The notes beneath the pieces were generated by a model, which was not told where the DNA came from, did not search any database, and was given only the letters and a program-made list of their open reading frames with translations. From NCEH01 sp002257205 (GTDB lineage Bacteria > Pseudomonadota > Alphaproteobacteria > Rhizobiales > Xanthobacteraceae), in the NCBI RefSeq assembly GCF_043195105.1, contig NZ_JBAFWO010000014.1: DNA of 64,000 nucleotides. One strand, given 5' to 3'. Positions 8,118 through 17,800 of the stretch are shown piece after piece. The translations under genes were made by a program, and so were the position numbers. Numbering within the stretch: position 1 is the first letter of the stretch; the number at the start of each line of letters is the position of its first letter.

Positions 8118-8969
8118 ATGTCCGATGCTGACACCTCACGCCGCACCTTCATGACCCTCGCGGCCGCCGCTCCCGCGGCTCTCGCCATGGGAAGCACGGC
8201 TTCAGCCCAAGCAGCCACGGCCAGCCCAGCAACGCTCCCTGGCGCCGGCAGGGCGGTCGTCGTCACCGGCTCGTCGCGGGGCATCGGCGCTGCTACCGCC
8301 AAGCGTCTGGCGCGCGATGGCTTTGCCGTGACCGTGAACTACCTCACGAACCGTGATCTCGCTGCCCGCGTCGTGGCCGACATCGAGGCGGCTGGGGGGC
8401 GCGCCATCGTTCGCCAGGCCGACGTTGCCGATCCCGCAGCGGTCAAGGCTCTGTTCGACGCCAATGAGCAGGCATTCGGGGGCGTTGATGTGGTGGTCAA
8501 CAATGCGGGCATCATGAATGTCGGCCCCTTCGCCCAGATGACGGACGCGGCCTTCGATCGAATGATGGCAACTAATGTCAAAGGCAGCTTCAACGTGCTG
8601 CGCGAGGCGGCACGGCGGACGCGTGACGGCGGCCGGATCATCAGCCTGTCTTCAAGCATCATCAAGACGCCTCCTCCGGCTACGGGTGCGTATGCCGCCA
8701 CGAAGAGCGCCCAGATGCTTTTTTCCAGCGTCCTTGCGAAGGAGTTGGCCGGTCGCAACATCTCGGTCAACGCGGTGGCGCCTGGCGCCGTCGACACGCA
8801 GCTCCTCCGGCAGCATGGCGAAGAGGCGCTCCGCGGAATTCCCGAACAGACCCCCCTCGGTCGCCTGGGCCTACCGGAAGATATCGCCGGTGTCATCGCG
8901 CTTCTCTGCTCGCAGGATGGCGCCTGGATTGATGCTCAAACCGTATTCGCGAACGGCGGGTTGGGGTGA
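8118..8969 (+). CDS. Tat-exported SDR family oxidoreductase
   Basis: A 283-residue classical short-chain dehydrogenase with a twin-arginine leader (SRRTFMTLAAAAPAALAM, cleavage after AQA). The cofactor loop VVTGSSRGIGAAT, NNAG, the Ser of SLSSSI, and YAATK are all present, as is the VNAVAPGAVDT motif missing from the SDR remnant at 1883. AGAAAGGAACC lies before the ATG. Exported SDRs need a cofactor bound before Tat transport. It follows the MFS gene and may be under the same AraC control. Together with the aldo/keto reductase at the left it makes a second probably periplasmic NAD(P)-type oxidoreductase in this region. Confidence 0.88.
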   Translation: MSDADTSRRTFMTLAAAAPAALAMGSTASAQAATASPATLPGAGRAVVVTGSSRGIGAATAKRLARDGFAVTVNYLTNRDLAARVVADIEAAGGRAIVRQADVADPAAVKALFDANEQAFGGVDVVVNNAGIMNVGPFAQMTDAAFDRMMATNVKGSFNVLREAARRTRDGGRIISLSSSIIKTPPPATGAYAATKSAQMLFSSVLAKELAGRNISVNAVAPGAVDTQLLRQHGEEALRGIPEQTPLGRLGLPEDIAGVIALLCSQDGAWIDAQTVFANGGLG

Positions 8970-10042
8970 CGGAAAGCCGCCTGCTGATCGCAAACTGGCG
9001 CGGCACCGAGGCGACGGTTACACGCAGCCTCGCCTCGGGCAGGTCGCAGCGACAGGTGGACGCGTGGTCTGCCCATGCACCCGGGCGCATCGGCGAAATG
9101 GCGCTATATCGACCCAGCACACCTCAAGCATGGCGGCGCCGATCCGGCCGACGCCTTGCGGGCTTTACGATAGCAGGGTCTGGCAGGCATCCGGCATTGC
9201 CATGACAATCATGATCGCGAGCTTCAGGAGCATTGACCAGGACATCTGGAAAACCATGTCCGCCGACGGAGTACCGGAGTGACAGGTCTAGCCGTCAGAA
9301 CTATAGCGGTAAATTCCGGGAACAAGCAAAAACTCCTGAACGACCGATGTTAGGGCGCAAAGCAGAGCCGCCTTTGTACACGCAATCTTACGCCAGAGCA
9401 CTCCGATCCGTTGAAGCGGCTTTACATCATTGCGAGAGTGCGCGCAGATCGGTTCTGCGGAACAGACGACGTGGGCAAGATCAATGGGAATAGGAAACGG
9501 CCGAGAACGGCAATCAAACGACAGCGAAAACCACCGCCGAAACTACGCTATTGCCGCCGCTTGTATCCGTCACTCCCACTCTAATGTTTTTTCGACTCTA
9601 ATGAATTGATTTTCCTACAGAAAAACTTCATTTCGGCGCCGAGATCCGTGACGTAGGCCGTCAAAAAGCTAGCCTGCTGATTTTGTTGGAGTTTTTGGCA
9701 ATTTACGCACAGAACAATTCTGTGAACTATCGGCATCTATCGACCGTTTCGCGATGAGACATAGACCTCAAGCCGCGGAAGCTCTTGCCTCCGAAAATGT
9801 ACCGTCAAAATCGGCGAAATCACATCTCTGCTTCAGACCGTTCTGGGAATACCGCTTTGGCGCTATCGTCTCGCCATGTCCCCGGCCTTCTGGTGGCTTT
9901 GGTGAGGTTGTCCACGATTGGCCGGTGAATTTGATCGCGATTTCGTCTGGAGGTGATTAGCCCTCTGAGGGTTGCGTGCTTCGCTTTCGCGGCACTCTGA
10001 TTTTATAACGAGCACAGCCACGACGATGTTTACGTTTGACGA
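8970..10042 (+). other. Gene-poor degraded stretch
   Basis: No gene of normal length is supported over about 1.07 kb. Composition drops in GC from about 9,500 onwards. A short open run at about 9,620-9,760 contains KLHFGAEIRDVG, which faintly recalls the start of TauD/TfdA-type dioxygenases, but it has no start codon and soon stops. The nonamer ACTCTAATG occurs twice within about 20 nt near 9,579 and 9,595. The stretch looks like eroded insertion DNA between the oxidoreductase cluster and the IS66 tail. Confidence 0.5.
9570..9581 (-). other. Possible degenerate attachment site (guaA-end-like 12-mer)
   Basis: TCACTCCCACTC at this position differs by one base from TCATTCCCACTC, which is the last 12 nt of guaA at 28339-28350 in the same orientation. 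The integrase at 26788-28044 sits next to guaA, so this may be the far end of an element of about 18.8 kb. The match is short and could be chance. Confidence 0.22.
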
Positions 10043-10120
10043 GGCCATCCCAACAGCAGCATCGACGAATTCCTGCCGTGGCCCTATCCAGCACGGCCAG
10101 CCCTCAGCGACGTGGCCTGA
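10043..10120 (+). mobile_element. IS66-family transposase C-terminal tail (remnant)
   Basis: Reading from 10043 to TGA 10118-10120 gives RGHP-type sequence GHPNSSIDEFLPWPY followed by LSDVA and the stop. GHPxxxIDELLPW near the extreme C-terminus is diagnostic of IS66 TnpC transposases. An in-frame stop lies just upstream, so only the tail survives. No terminal inverted repeat was found. Confidence 0.5.
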
Positions 10121-10214
10121 GGGACGCTTACTCAGAAGCGGTGTGTGGTTTCGCTAAACTCATCCGGTCGATACGGGATGGAGCCAGGTCAATGAGAGCT
10201 TCATCGTCTTCATG

Positions 10215-10235
10215 AAAAAAGGCGGACATTTCGCC
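10215..10235 (-). terminator. Possible intrinsic terminator after the response regulator
   Basis: On the minus strand GGCG-AAATGTC-CGCC is followed directly by six T residues. A stronger GC hairpin (CGGCGCC / GGCGCCG) lies just before it at about 10,248-10,272. Both are about 60-120 nt past the response-regulator stop. The T-flanked stem is only 4 bp, so it is tentative. Confidence 0.35.
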
Positions 10236-10333
10236 GGCTCCGACGGCGGCGCCTTGGAAAAGCGGCGCCGTCAGACGGAATTACGATCAGCCAGCGGGGC
10301 TGGTTGCGGAGCGCCTTTGGATTGGCTTCGTTA

Positions 10334-11044
10334 TTATTGGGCTTCGCTGTTAAAGGCGTATCCGAAGCCCCGCACCGACCGGATTGGAAACTCGTGTCCG
10401 CAGATTTTTACTGCTTTGCGGCGCAAGCGGAAGATCAACACCTCCAGATGCGCCGCCCGCGTGGTCTGTCCGCAGTCGGTTTCTTTCAATGCAGCATTCA
10501 AATCTTCTCGGCTAACCGGGCATCCCGGCTCATCCATGAGCCGCGCCATGAGGCAGCGCTCATGCTTGCTCAGACTGACCTCGTCGCCGTTCGGACTGCG
10601 CAATACCCAACGCGCGGTGTCCAATGTCCAGCCGGTGGACGCATCGCGCTGTCCAAGCTCCACCGTGCCGAGACGCGCATGGAGATTGCGAATGACCAGC
10701 TTCAGCTCGGTCATGTCAAACGGCTTGACCAAATAATGATCCGCACCGAGCGACAATCCATGCAATCGATCGTGCAAGGCGGAACGACCCGTGAGCATGA
10801 CGACCCGAGCGCGGCTTGCAAGCTTCAACCGATTGATGGCGGAAAACCCGGTTTCACCGGGCAGGTTCACGTCGAGCACGATGATGTCGGCGGCTTCTTC
10901 CGCTAGGGTGCGCTCGAGGCCGGCAATGGTGTGCGCGGCGCGCACCGTCATGCCTGCAATTCGCAGGTATTCAGCGAGACTTTCGCAGAAATCAATGTCG
11001 TCCTCCACCACGATCACCCGGATCGCGGCACATGCTCCCTCCAT
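10334..11044 (-). CDS. OmpR-type response regulator
   Basis: A 236-residue regulator. The receiver domain (about residues 8-120) has the acidic pair VVEDD, phospho-acceptor Asp58 in VLDVNLPG, the switch Thr in VVMLTGR and Lys in YLVKPFD. The C-terminal winged helix (about 140-232) has SLSKHERCLMARL and the recognition-helix region TRAAHLEVLIFRLRRK with the RSVRGFGYAF wing. The frame stays open up to 11437, but that part overlaps the kinase gene and shows no homology; the ATG at 11044 with GGGGGAATC upstream is the sensible start. It lies 130 nt downstream of its partner kinase on the same strand. Confidence 0.92.
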   Translation of the reverse strand: MEGACAAIRVIVVEDDIDFCESLAEYLRIAGMTVRAAHTIAGLERTLAEEAADIIVLDVNLPGETGFSAINRLKLASRARVVMLTGRSALHDRLHGLSLGADHYLVKPFDMTELKLVIRNLHARLGTVELGQRDASTGWTLDTARWVLRSPNGDEVSLSKHERCLMARLMDEPGCPVSREDLNAALKETDCGQTTRAAHLEVLIFRLRRKAVKICGHEFPIRSVRGFGYAFNSEAQ

Positions 11045-11174
11045 GAGATTCCCCCGTTCTTCCCGCACCACCAAAATCCCGCTTGCTGAAGTCTCCCAGG
11101 TGCCTTTCAAGCCGAACGTGATCTCCTGCGGCCCACGGCAACGTGCGTCACGGCAAACACGCCGACGCTCGATC

Positions 11175-13184
11175 TCAGGCTGACACTTCGCTCTCACGCG
11201 CAGCGGGCAGCACCATGATGAACACACTGCCTCCGCCCACGGCATCTTCCACGCGCACAGTGCCACCGTGAAGTGACGCGATTCGAGCGACGATGAACAG
11301 GCCAAGGCCAGCGCCTGGCAGCGATGAATGAGCGTCTGATCGATAATAGCGCTCGAATATCGTCTCCCGCTCAGAGGGATCGACCCCTGACCCCTTGTCC
11401 TCCACACGGATCTCGACCGCTTCCTCCGTGGCGCCAAAGGCCAGTGTCACAGGACCGGAACTATATTTGAGCGCATTGCTCACAATATTGCCTACCGCCA
11501 CGCGCAGTAACAGCGGATCCACCGCCACTCTGAGTTGCTCAGGCCCGTCAAGCTGGATGTCTCGCTCGCTCTCGATCCCACCATCACGAGCGATCTCCGT
11601 CAGCAGCGCGTGCAGATCCACGTGACGTACACGCAGTTCCAACGACGCCCGATCCAGCCATTCCTCGGCCAAAAACGTATCGATCAGCCCCCCGAGGCGG
11701 CGCGTTGCCCGGCCGATCTTGGCGAGTTCGCGCGTGTCCATTGGCGCGAGCGTGCTGGTTCCATGACGGATCACATCCACCGCCGCTCCGATCGTCGAAA
11801 GGGGTGTGCGAAATTCGTGGCTCACCATGGATAGGAGGTTGCGTTGCTCCCGCAGCGCTTGGCGTAAGGCGTGTGTGCGCGCCTCGACGGCGACCTCAAG
11901 CGTTTTTTCATTCCGGCGCGAGGCCGCAAGCAAGTCCTGCTCCAGTGCTTGGCGCGTCCTCTGGTGCGCCTGGATCGCTACGATAACACCGACAAAGATG
12001 GCCACGATCTGCGCCAATACCAACGCCGGAAAAATCCAGGCGCTGAGGCTGGTGAGCGGCAAGAGCCCCAGCACCCGCCCAGAATATGCCATTAGCACGA
12101 AGCCGGAAAGTGAAAGACCAATGAAGTACCAGAGGCCGGAAGGCTCACCTGCCCTCATCCATCGATAGGCCGCCAATATGGTCAAAAGGGAGAAGATGAT
12201 CGACAACACCAGCAAGATCGATAGCAGCGGCTGGTAGAAGCCAAATGGAGTCAGCGCCGCGCCCACGGTGGAAAATGCCAGGAAGGTCCACATGAAGCGG
12301 CGGATCCACGGCATGTTGGCAAACCCGCGAAAGACGTCCATTATCAGGAGGGCCATGGAACCGGCGGTCAGATACAGCACGAGTGCATGGACGCTGTAGA
12401 TGATGAAATGCGAAAACCCGGCGAAAAGTTGCAGGGCAAGACCGCTAATGAGGATCTGCAGTGCAGTCATGAAGCTGGTGTTGATGCCGAGCAGCACCAG
12501 GGTGCGCTCCCTTAGCCACGCTCCCATGATCATTGCGGCAACACCGAGCAGTGCGGCAGCGCCGAGTAGCATCGACAGGATCGTGGTGACGGAAACAATG
12601 TACCCAACAAGATCCGGAAGGCGCCAAAGGTCAACCTGTGCGCGTATCGACCGGGTTCCCGCGATGCGGATATAGACGACCTGTTCTTCGTCCAGAGGCA
12701 CATCCATGCGGAACACAAATAGCGAAACCGGCATATAGCGGTTGGCCACCGGAACTCCGGTGCCAGAGCGCAGCCACATATCGACAATACGGCCATCGGC
12801 GCCGCGCACCGGAACAAGAGCATCCACGCTGTCAGTTAGAGGATGCGCATCTACGGCAAGCCACCATTCGCCGTCCCCAGTGTCCGAGGCGCGCAGCGCA
12901 AATCTCAACCACCACACGCCCGCCCTGTCGAGGCCTGGGTTGAAAGCCCCCTCTAGGGGACGGAAACGCCCCTCGACCGCTGCACGCTCGATCGCCGCAA
13001 AATCCATCTGGCCCGAGATGTCATGAAATGCGGACAGGTGACCTTGTACGGAGACCGATGCCCGTTCGCCATCCAAATTGAGCGGCGCGCCGACGCTTGA
13101 AGACGACGAGCCGACCAACCAGATGATGCAGATAAGCGGAAGAAACCAAAGTACGACACCGTACCTGCACGCCCCCCGCACCAT
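11175..13184 (-). CDS. Membrane sensor histidine kinase with 7TM-DISM input
   Basis: A 669-residue hybrid-free sensor kinase. It has a signal peptide (about 1-32), a periplasmic 7TMR-DISMED2 jelly-roll-like domain (about 50-185, with VWWLRFAL), and seven transmembrane segments of the 7TMR-DISM type (about 195-400). A short coiled segment follows, then HisKA with the phospho-acceptor His at about 455 in SMVSHEFRTPLS, and an HATPase with N box NIVSNALKYS, DKGSGVD and GAGLGLFIV. 7TM-DISM kinases are thought to sense carbohydrate or envelope-derived ligands. Its partner is the response regulator downstream. It is the next leftward gene after the autotransporter/TIGR03032 pair, separated by about 390 nt, so a regulatory link is plausible but unproven. 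Confidence 0.92.
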   Translation of the reverse strand: MVRGACRYGVVLWFLPLICIIWLVGSSSSSVGAPLNLDGERASVSVQGHLSAFHDISGQMDFAAIERAAVEGRFRPLEGAFNPGLDRAGVWWLRFALRASDTGDGEWWLAVDAHPLTDSVDALVPVRGADGRIVDMWLRSGTGVPVANRYMPVSLFVFRMDVPLDEEQVVYIRIAGTRSIRAQVDLWRLPDLVGYIVSVTTILSMLLGAAALLGVAAMIMGAWLRERTLVLLGINTSFMTALQILISGLALQLFAGFSHFIIYSVHALVLYLTAGSMALLIMDVFRGFANMPWIRRFMWTFLAFSTVGAALTPFGFYQPLLSILLVLSIIFSLLTILAAYRWMRAGEPSGLWYFIGLSLSGFVLMAYSGRVLGLLPLTSLSAWIFPALVLAQIVAIFVGVIVAIQAHQRTRQALEQDLLAASRRNEKTLEVAVEARTHALRQALREQRNLLSMVSHEFRTPLSTIGAAVDVIRHGTSTLAPMDTRELAKIGRATRRLGGLIDTFLAEEWLDRASLELRVRHVDLHALLTEIARDGGIESERDIQLDGPEQLRVAVDPLLLRVAVGNIVSNALKYSSGPVTLAFGATEEAVEIRVEDKGSGVDPSERETIFERYYRSDAHSSLPGAGLGLFIVARIASLHGGTVRVEDAVGGGSVFIMVLPAARESEVSA

Positions 13185-13574
13185 CCCTGCTCCCCCACGT
13201 CACTGGTCGTTGGTTGCTTGCCACTTTGCAACGCTGCATTCTCCTACGGCGCTCCGGCGACAAACCGGGTAGCCCTAGTTAAGTGGAGCGCCCCCTCTGG
13301 CATAGCCTTTTTCATTTTCTCAGAGGGGTACAGCACTATCCGATCTGCCGCTGCGCCAAACCAGTAGTTCCGCGACAGATCGCGCCGCTTACACCGTCAA
13401 ACAGGCTCGATCCAATCGCCAGAGCGGACTCACCGCCGCACGGAAGTTAGGGGCAATGTCACATCAACCAAGGACCGGGAGACAGAGATCAACAGCTTCC
13501 TTTACACAGTAACGACAGCCTGAACCGGTCGCTGGTGTCGCGCACGCAAGCGGGCGACACCCACAGCCGCTCAA
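13185..13574. other. Intergenic region between kinase and TIGR03032 gene
   Basis: About 390 nt with no supportable gene. It must hold the kinase promoter (transcription leftward) and the 3' end of the autotransporter/TIGR03032 transcript. No clear hairpin-plus-T terminator was recognised by eye. Confidence 0.5.
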
Positions 13575-14783
13575 TTAATCACTCCCCGATGGCAGGCGCC
13601 GGTCGAGCGGTTGATCGGGGGCTTCGATGGTGATGAAGCTTGCCAGATCCGGGCCGAACGTCGGAAGGGCCATGGGGCAGCGCACGCCAGGCAGCACCGC
13701 GACGTCAAATAATTCGCGTACGCCGCCATCTAGCCGCAACCATTCGACGATATCGCCGTTGCGCGGATTGACGATCTGAACGCCGCACCAGGCCTCCGCC
13801 CCGCGCTTGTCCAATTCCTCCTGAAGCTGAAGGCCACTGAACACGCCGTCTCGCCGCGCCAGCGACAACCCGATGAATGCGTGACCATCATGGAAGGAGA
13901 GACCACGCATGAAGCCCGGACAGAAGGTGACGCGTTCGCGCGCGCCGGTGTCCCGATCGATGCGGGTCAGATAGCCATTGCCGGAATCCAGAACCCACAG
14001 GGCCCCATCGTGGATACGGGGCGAGTGCGGCATGGAGAGCCCGTCGGCGATGATGGCGTCCGTCGTCACATCGATCACCACGCCGCCATCCCGGCGCCGG
14101 TCACGCCAACCGTCAACAATGTCGCTCGTGGACACCGCCGTGACATAGCGGGGCTGGCCATTTTCCATACACATGCCGTTGAGATGGCACCGATCTTCCG
14201 GCGCTAGGCGCGAGATGAAGGCGGGCCGCCAGACCGGCTTGAAACTATGCACGACGCTGTCGGTCGCCAGGCAAGAATATTTCGTATTGACGAAAATCAA
14301 CTGGCCGGCCGCATCAATGCCCATCTCATGCACATCAAGGTCCGACACAGTCTGGCCGCGCCGCGGCACATAGAGACGGTCGAAATGCTCGTTTGCCACC
14401 TCGTTGAGTCCGAGCACGTTCTCAAACCGCCAGATCTGCGCCAATCCTGCCAGAAGCAAGCGCTGGCCGTCGCCGATCAGGCCCATGGCGCGCACGAAAT
14501 TGCGCTGATGAACCGAAAGCGCGCCGTTCTGCAGCACCCCCACCAGGAACAGTTGTCCCGTCTGGTAGGAGGTAAAGGCGATGGAGCAATTGTGCAATTG
14601 CAGCCATTGCGGCAGGCCGCGCGAGCACGAGATGTGGGTGACAACGTCTTGCACCGCCTGCGGCGCATCGGCGGGCGGGAGACCTGCCGCTTCAACGGTG
14701 GGCTCCGGCGCGGGATTTGGCTGATCACTCAAGGCGTTTGCTTTCGTCGAGCGGACCGACCGATGGCCTTCTGAAAAGGCCAT
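13575..14783 (-). CDS. TIGR03032 family protein (DUF4915)
   Basis: A 402-residue cytosolic protein without signal peptide or membrane segment, matching the uncharacterised TIGR03032 family. Conserved pieces include SCSRGLPQWL near residue 52, YQTGQLFLVG, YVPRRGQTVSDLDVHEMG, FVNTKYSCLAT, CHLNGMCMENG, LSMPHSPRIHDG, LWVLDSGNGYL and CPGFMRGLSF. The regular spacing of W/G-rich strands suggests a beta-propeller-like fold (inference). The first 45 residues are low-complexity and Pro/Ala-rich. It starts 24 nt after the stop of the giant autotransporter on the same strand, so the two almost certainly share a transcript. The molecular function of the family is unknown. Confidence 0.85.
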   Translation of the reverse strand: MAFSEGHRSVRSTKANALSDQPNPAPEPTVEAAGLPPADAPQAVQDVVTHISCSRGLPQWLQLHNCSIAFTSYQTGQLFLVGVLQNGALSVHQRNFVRAMGLIGDGQRLLLAGLAQIWRFENVLGLNEVANEHFDRLYVPRRGQTVSDLDVHEMGIDAAGQLIFVNTKYSCLATDSVVHSFKPVWRPAFISRLAPEDRCHLNGMCMENGQPRYVTAVSTSDIVDGWRDRRRDGGVVIDVTTDAIIADGLSMPHSPRIHDGALWVLDSGNGYLTRIDRDTGARERVTFCPGFMRGLSFHDGHAFIGLSLARRDGVFSGLQLQEELDKRGAEAWCGVQIVNPRNGDIVEWLRLDGGVRELFDVAVLPGVRCPMALPTFGPDLASFITIEAPDQPLDRRLPSGSD

Positions 14784-14807
14784 CGGAGTAGGGGACTGAG
14801 CGGCAAA

Positions 14808-17800
14808 TCAGAACTTATACCCGAGCCGCAGGGACGCACCCTGGGCAAGATAATCCTCGGCCACGTTCGCGGTATATTGCAGCTTCACTTCGACGCCGCT
14901 CACATTTTGAATGTCAAGGCCGAGATCGAGCCGACCCACCATGTCCGCGACCGGCGAGAGGGTCTCAAAGGCCTGCATGCCCGGCGCGTTGACGAAGGTC
15001 GCGCGGGACGACCATGTGTCGCCCGAGAGGAAGCTCACGCCCATGACCGCGAACGGCCGCGCCACCGTATTATCATCCAGAGCAAACCGGCCGCCGACCT
15101 CCAAAGCCGGCGTGATGCCATAGAAGGTCGACGATCCACTCTGCACCGCAAGGTTAAGGGGGCCGAGCCCAGTTTCCGTGTAGCCGATCTGATTGATCGA
15201 CATGACATCAACATCGAGCATCGGCTTTGCATACCACGCATTGTTGAAGATCAATTCGTGGGACGCGCGTGCCCGCCCGAACAGGAAGTAGGAGGTCGGG
15301 GACCCTTCGGCGAGAGAGGAGAGCGAGCCGACCGAAACGGTGCGTGTTGAATCGCCCCAATTGTATCCGCCGCCAGCGGCGAGGGCGAACAACCACGGTC
15401 CCATCTGGCGCTTGAGGGCCACCGCACCAAATCCCGTCTGATTGTCCAGCGTTTCCGCCCGGCCCGTACCTTGGTAAGAGCTGCTCTGGTAGCCGATCGT
15501 GGCCCCAAGGAACCAGTCCTTGGCGATCTCCTTCTGCCGCCCGACCTGCATACCCGCCATACTGCCGGAGAAGCCCGAGAAGCCGTTTGAACCGGTACGG
15601 TCGGCGACCCCACCAAGCACGCGCGCCCAATCGCAACTGCCTTCCTGAAGCAGCACGCCATCGCCCTCGAACGCCGGACAGCTCAGCACGCTCGATGCGG
15701 TCGCAATGGCGGTTTCGGTCGCGGTGGAGAGCGGGACCAGCGAGGTGCTGGAATAGATCGAGTTGATCAGGGACGGATAGTTCGCGGGCGTCGCACTATA
15801 GAATTGACCGAAGACGGCGCCAAGCGCGGAGGTCGCGGGTGACCCGAGTGTGGCGCCATTGGCGATGACGTTCCACGCACTTTGTAATCCGCCGCTCACC
15901 TTCTGCTGGTTGGTGTTGAGGTTGGCAGTGAGGCTGGAACTGGTGAAATTCGCGCTTTGCACCGAGAAGCCGTACCAGCCATCCGCCTGCAAGGTAGGAG
16001 AGGTGAATTGATATATCGGCGTTGGCAGTACGGTGACGGGATCTGTCACGACGCCGCCTTCGGCCTTGAACAGATCCACCGTCACATTCGGCAGCAAGGA
16101 CACAGCGTTGAGCGTGACCGCACTCTGCCCGGACAGTGTGCCCCCAACGATGAACCGATCAGATGTGCCGTGTACCATATCGACATCTGCGACAATACCG
16201 CCATTGCCCGTCAGATTACCCGAAAATGTCGTAGTGACGAACGATCCGGTTCCGCCGACATTGACCGTTCCATAATTTTCGAAGGAGCCAACTTGTACCT
16301 GTGTTCCGCTAATGAAAGTGCCGGAGACGGTATTGTATACTTTGTTTCCGATGTTGCCGGACAGCAAGAGATTACCTTGAAGCAACCCGGAGTTCGTCAC
16401 CGCTGTGATATTCGCACCGACCGTCTGAATGGCGATCCCGTTGGGCGACGTCGCGCCCACAGCACCCCCCTTGGCGATTTGGATGCCCGTGTTCCTGCCC
16501 ACGGCATAGATGGCGCCGGCGCTGGCGCCGCTGGCGTTGACAACGCCGCCTGCCTCCACGGCGATATCATTTGCGTCACTGCCGGCCTGCGAGAAAATAC
16601 CCCAGGCGCCCTGTCCAGCCACGTGGATTTGGCCTGAGGTCGTGATCTGGACGTTACCCGTTCCGCTGCTACCGCCGCGTTGGAGCGAACCGGCATAGGT
16701 GACGCCGTTCTTTTGAAACACACCACCACCACCGGAGAAGGCTTGCGCGAAGATACCGTGGGCATAGGCGCCGGAGGTGACGATCGCTGCCCCGGTCGCG
16801 AGGGTTACGGCAACGCCCCCGCTGGTACCGCTGCCGCTGGTGTAGGCATATTTATCAGACACCGGCGCATAGATCTGAAACTTCTGCGTCGCATCTGCGG
16901 TGAACGCCCCGCCACCGGCGATGGACTGCGCAACAACACCAATTGCGCCATCACCGGAGGTGTAGATCCGCGACGTCCCGTTGAGCGACACATTTACTGC
17001 GTCAGAGATTCCGCTGGCGCCGGTGGACACGAAAGAGACGTCCTTGATAGCAGCGCTTATCGTCGACATTACGCCCCCGCCCGCGCCGATGGATTGCGCG
17101 AGAATGCCGATATTGCGGGTTCCGTAAGTCGCAATGGCGCCATTGGCGTTCACTGTCACGGCACCTCCGTTCGCATTGCCGCTGCTGGCCATGCTGCCGA
17201 GGGAAATCTTTAGAGCATCGCGCACATAAGCGGCGCTTGCGGTAGTCGTATCGCCGAACGCCGCGGCGAAGGTTCCGCCGCCGCCGCCGATGGATTGCGC
17301 AAGTATGCCGAAGGCGTCGGTGCCCTCCACCCCGCCGCCCGTCGAGATGACCGTGTTCTCAAGCGTCGTTACGGTCACCGCTCCGCCATTGCCGCTGGCG
17401 GCGGTCGTGGTCGTATTGCCGAAATGGATTTTGGTCGAGGGTATGGAGAAGCCGGTGGTTGCGCCGGAGCCGCCACCACCGCCGATGGACTGGGCCAGCA
17501 CACCGTGCGAGCCGAAACCGGAGGTTCTGATATTGCTGGCATAGACGCTCACCGCGCTGCCATTGCCGCCCGAGCCGCCGCTGGCGCCGATAGTCAGGTC
17601 AGCCGTGAAGGGGCCGGTTGCGCCAGCGCTGCTGCTGCCGTTGGACACCGCCGCCGCGCCACCGCCGCCGCCGATGGATTGCGCGGTGATGCCGTTGGAG
17701 AGGATGCCTGAAGTGATAATGCTGCCATTTGTGACGCTGCCGCCGGGCTGCGAGCCGCCGCCATAACCCCCGTTCGACTTGCCGACAACGATGGCGCCGC

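Noticed and set aside
9620..9760. TauD-like dioxygenase fragment
   Set aside because: Only a short HFGAEI-type match, no start codon, quickly ends; not enough to call.
11045..11437. N-terminal extension of the response regulator
   Set aside because: It overlaps the kinase gene and has no homology; the receiver domain begins just after the ATG at 11044.
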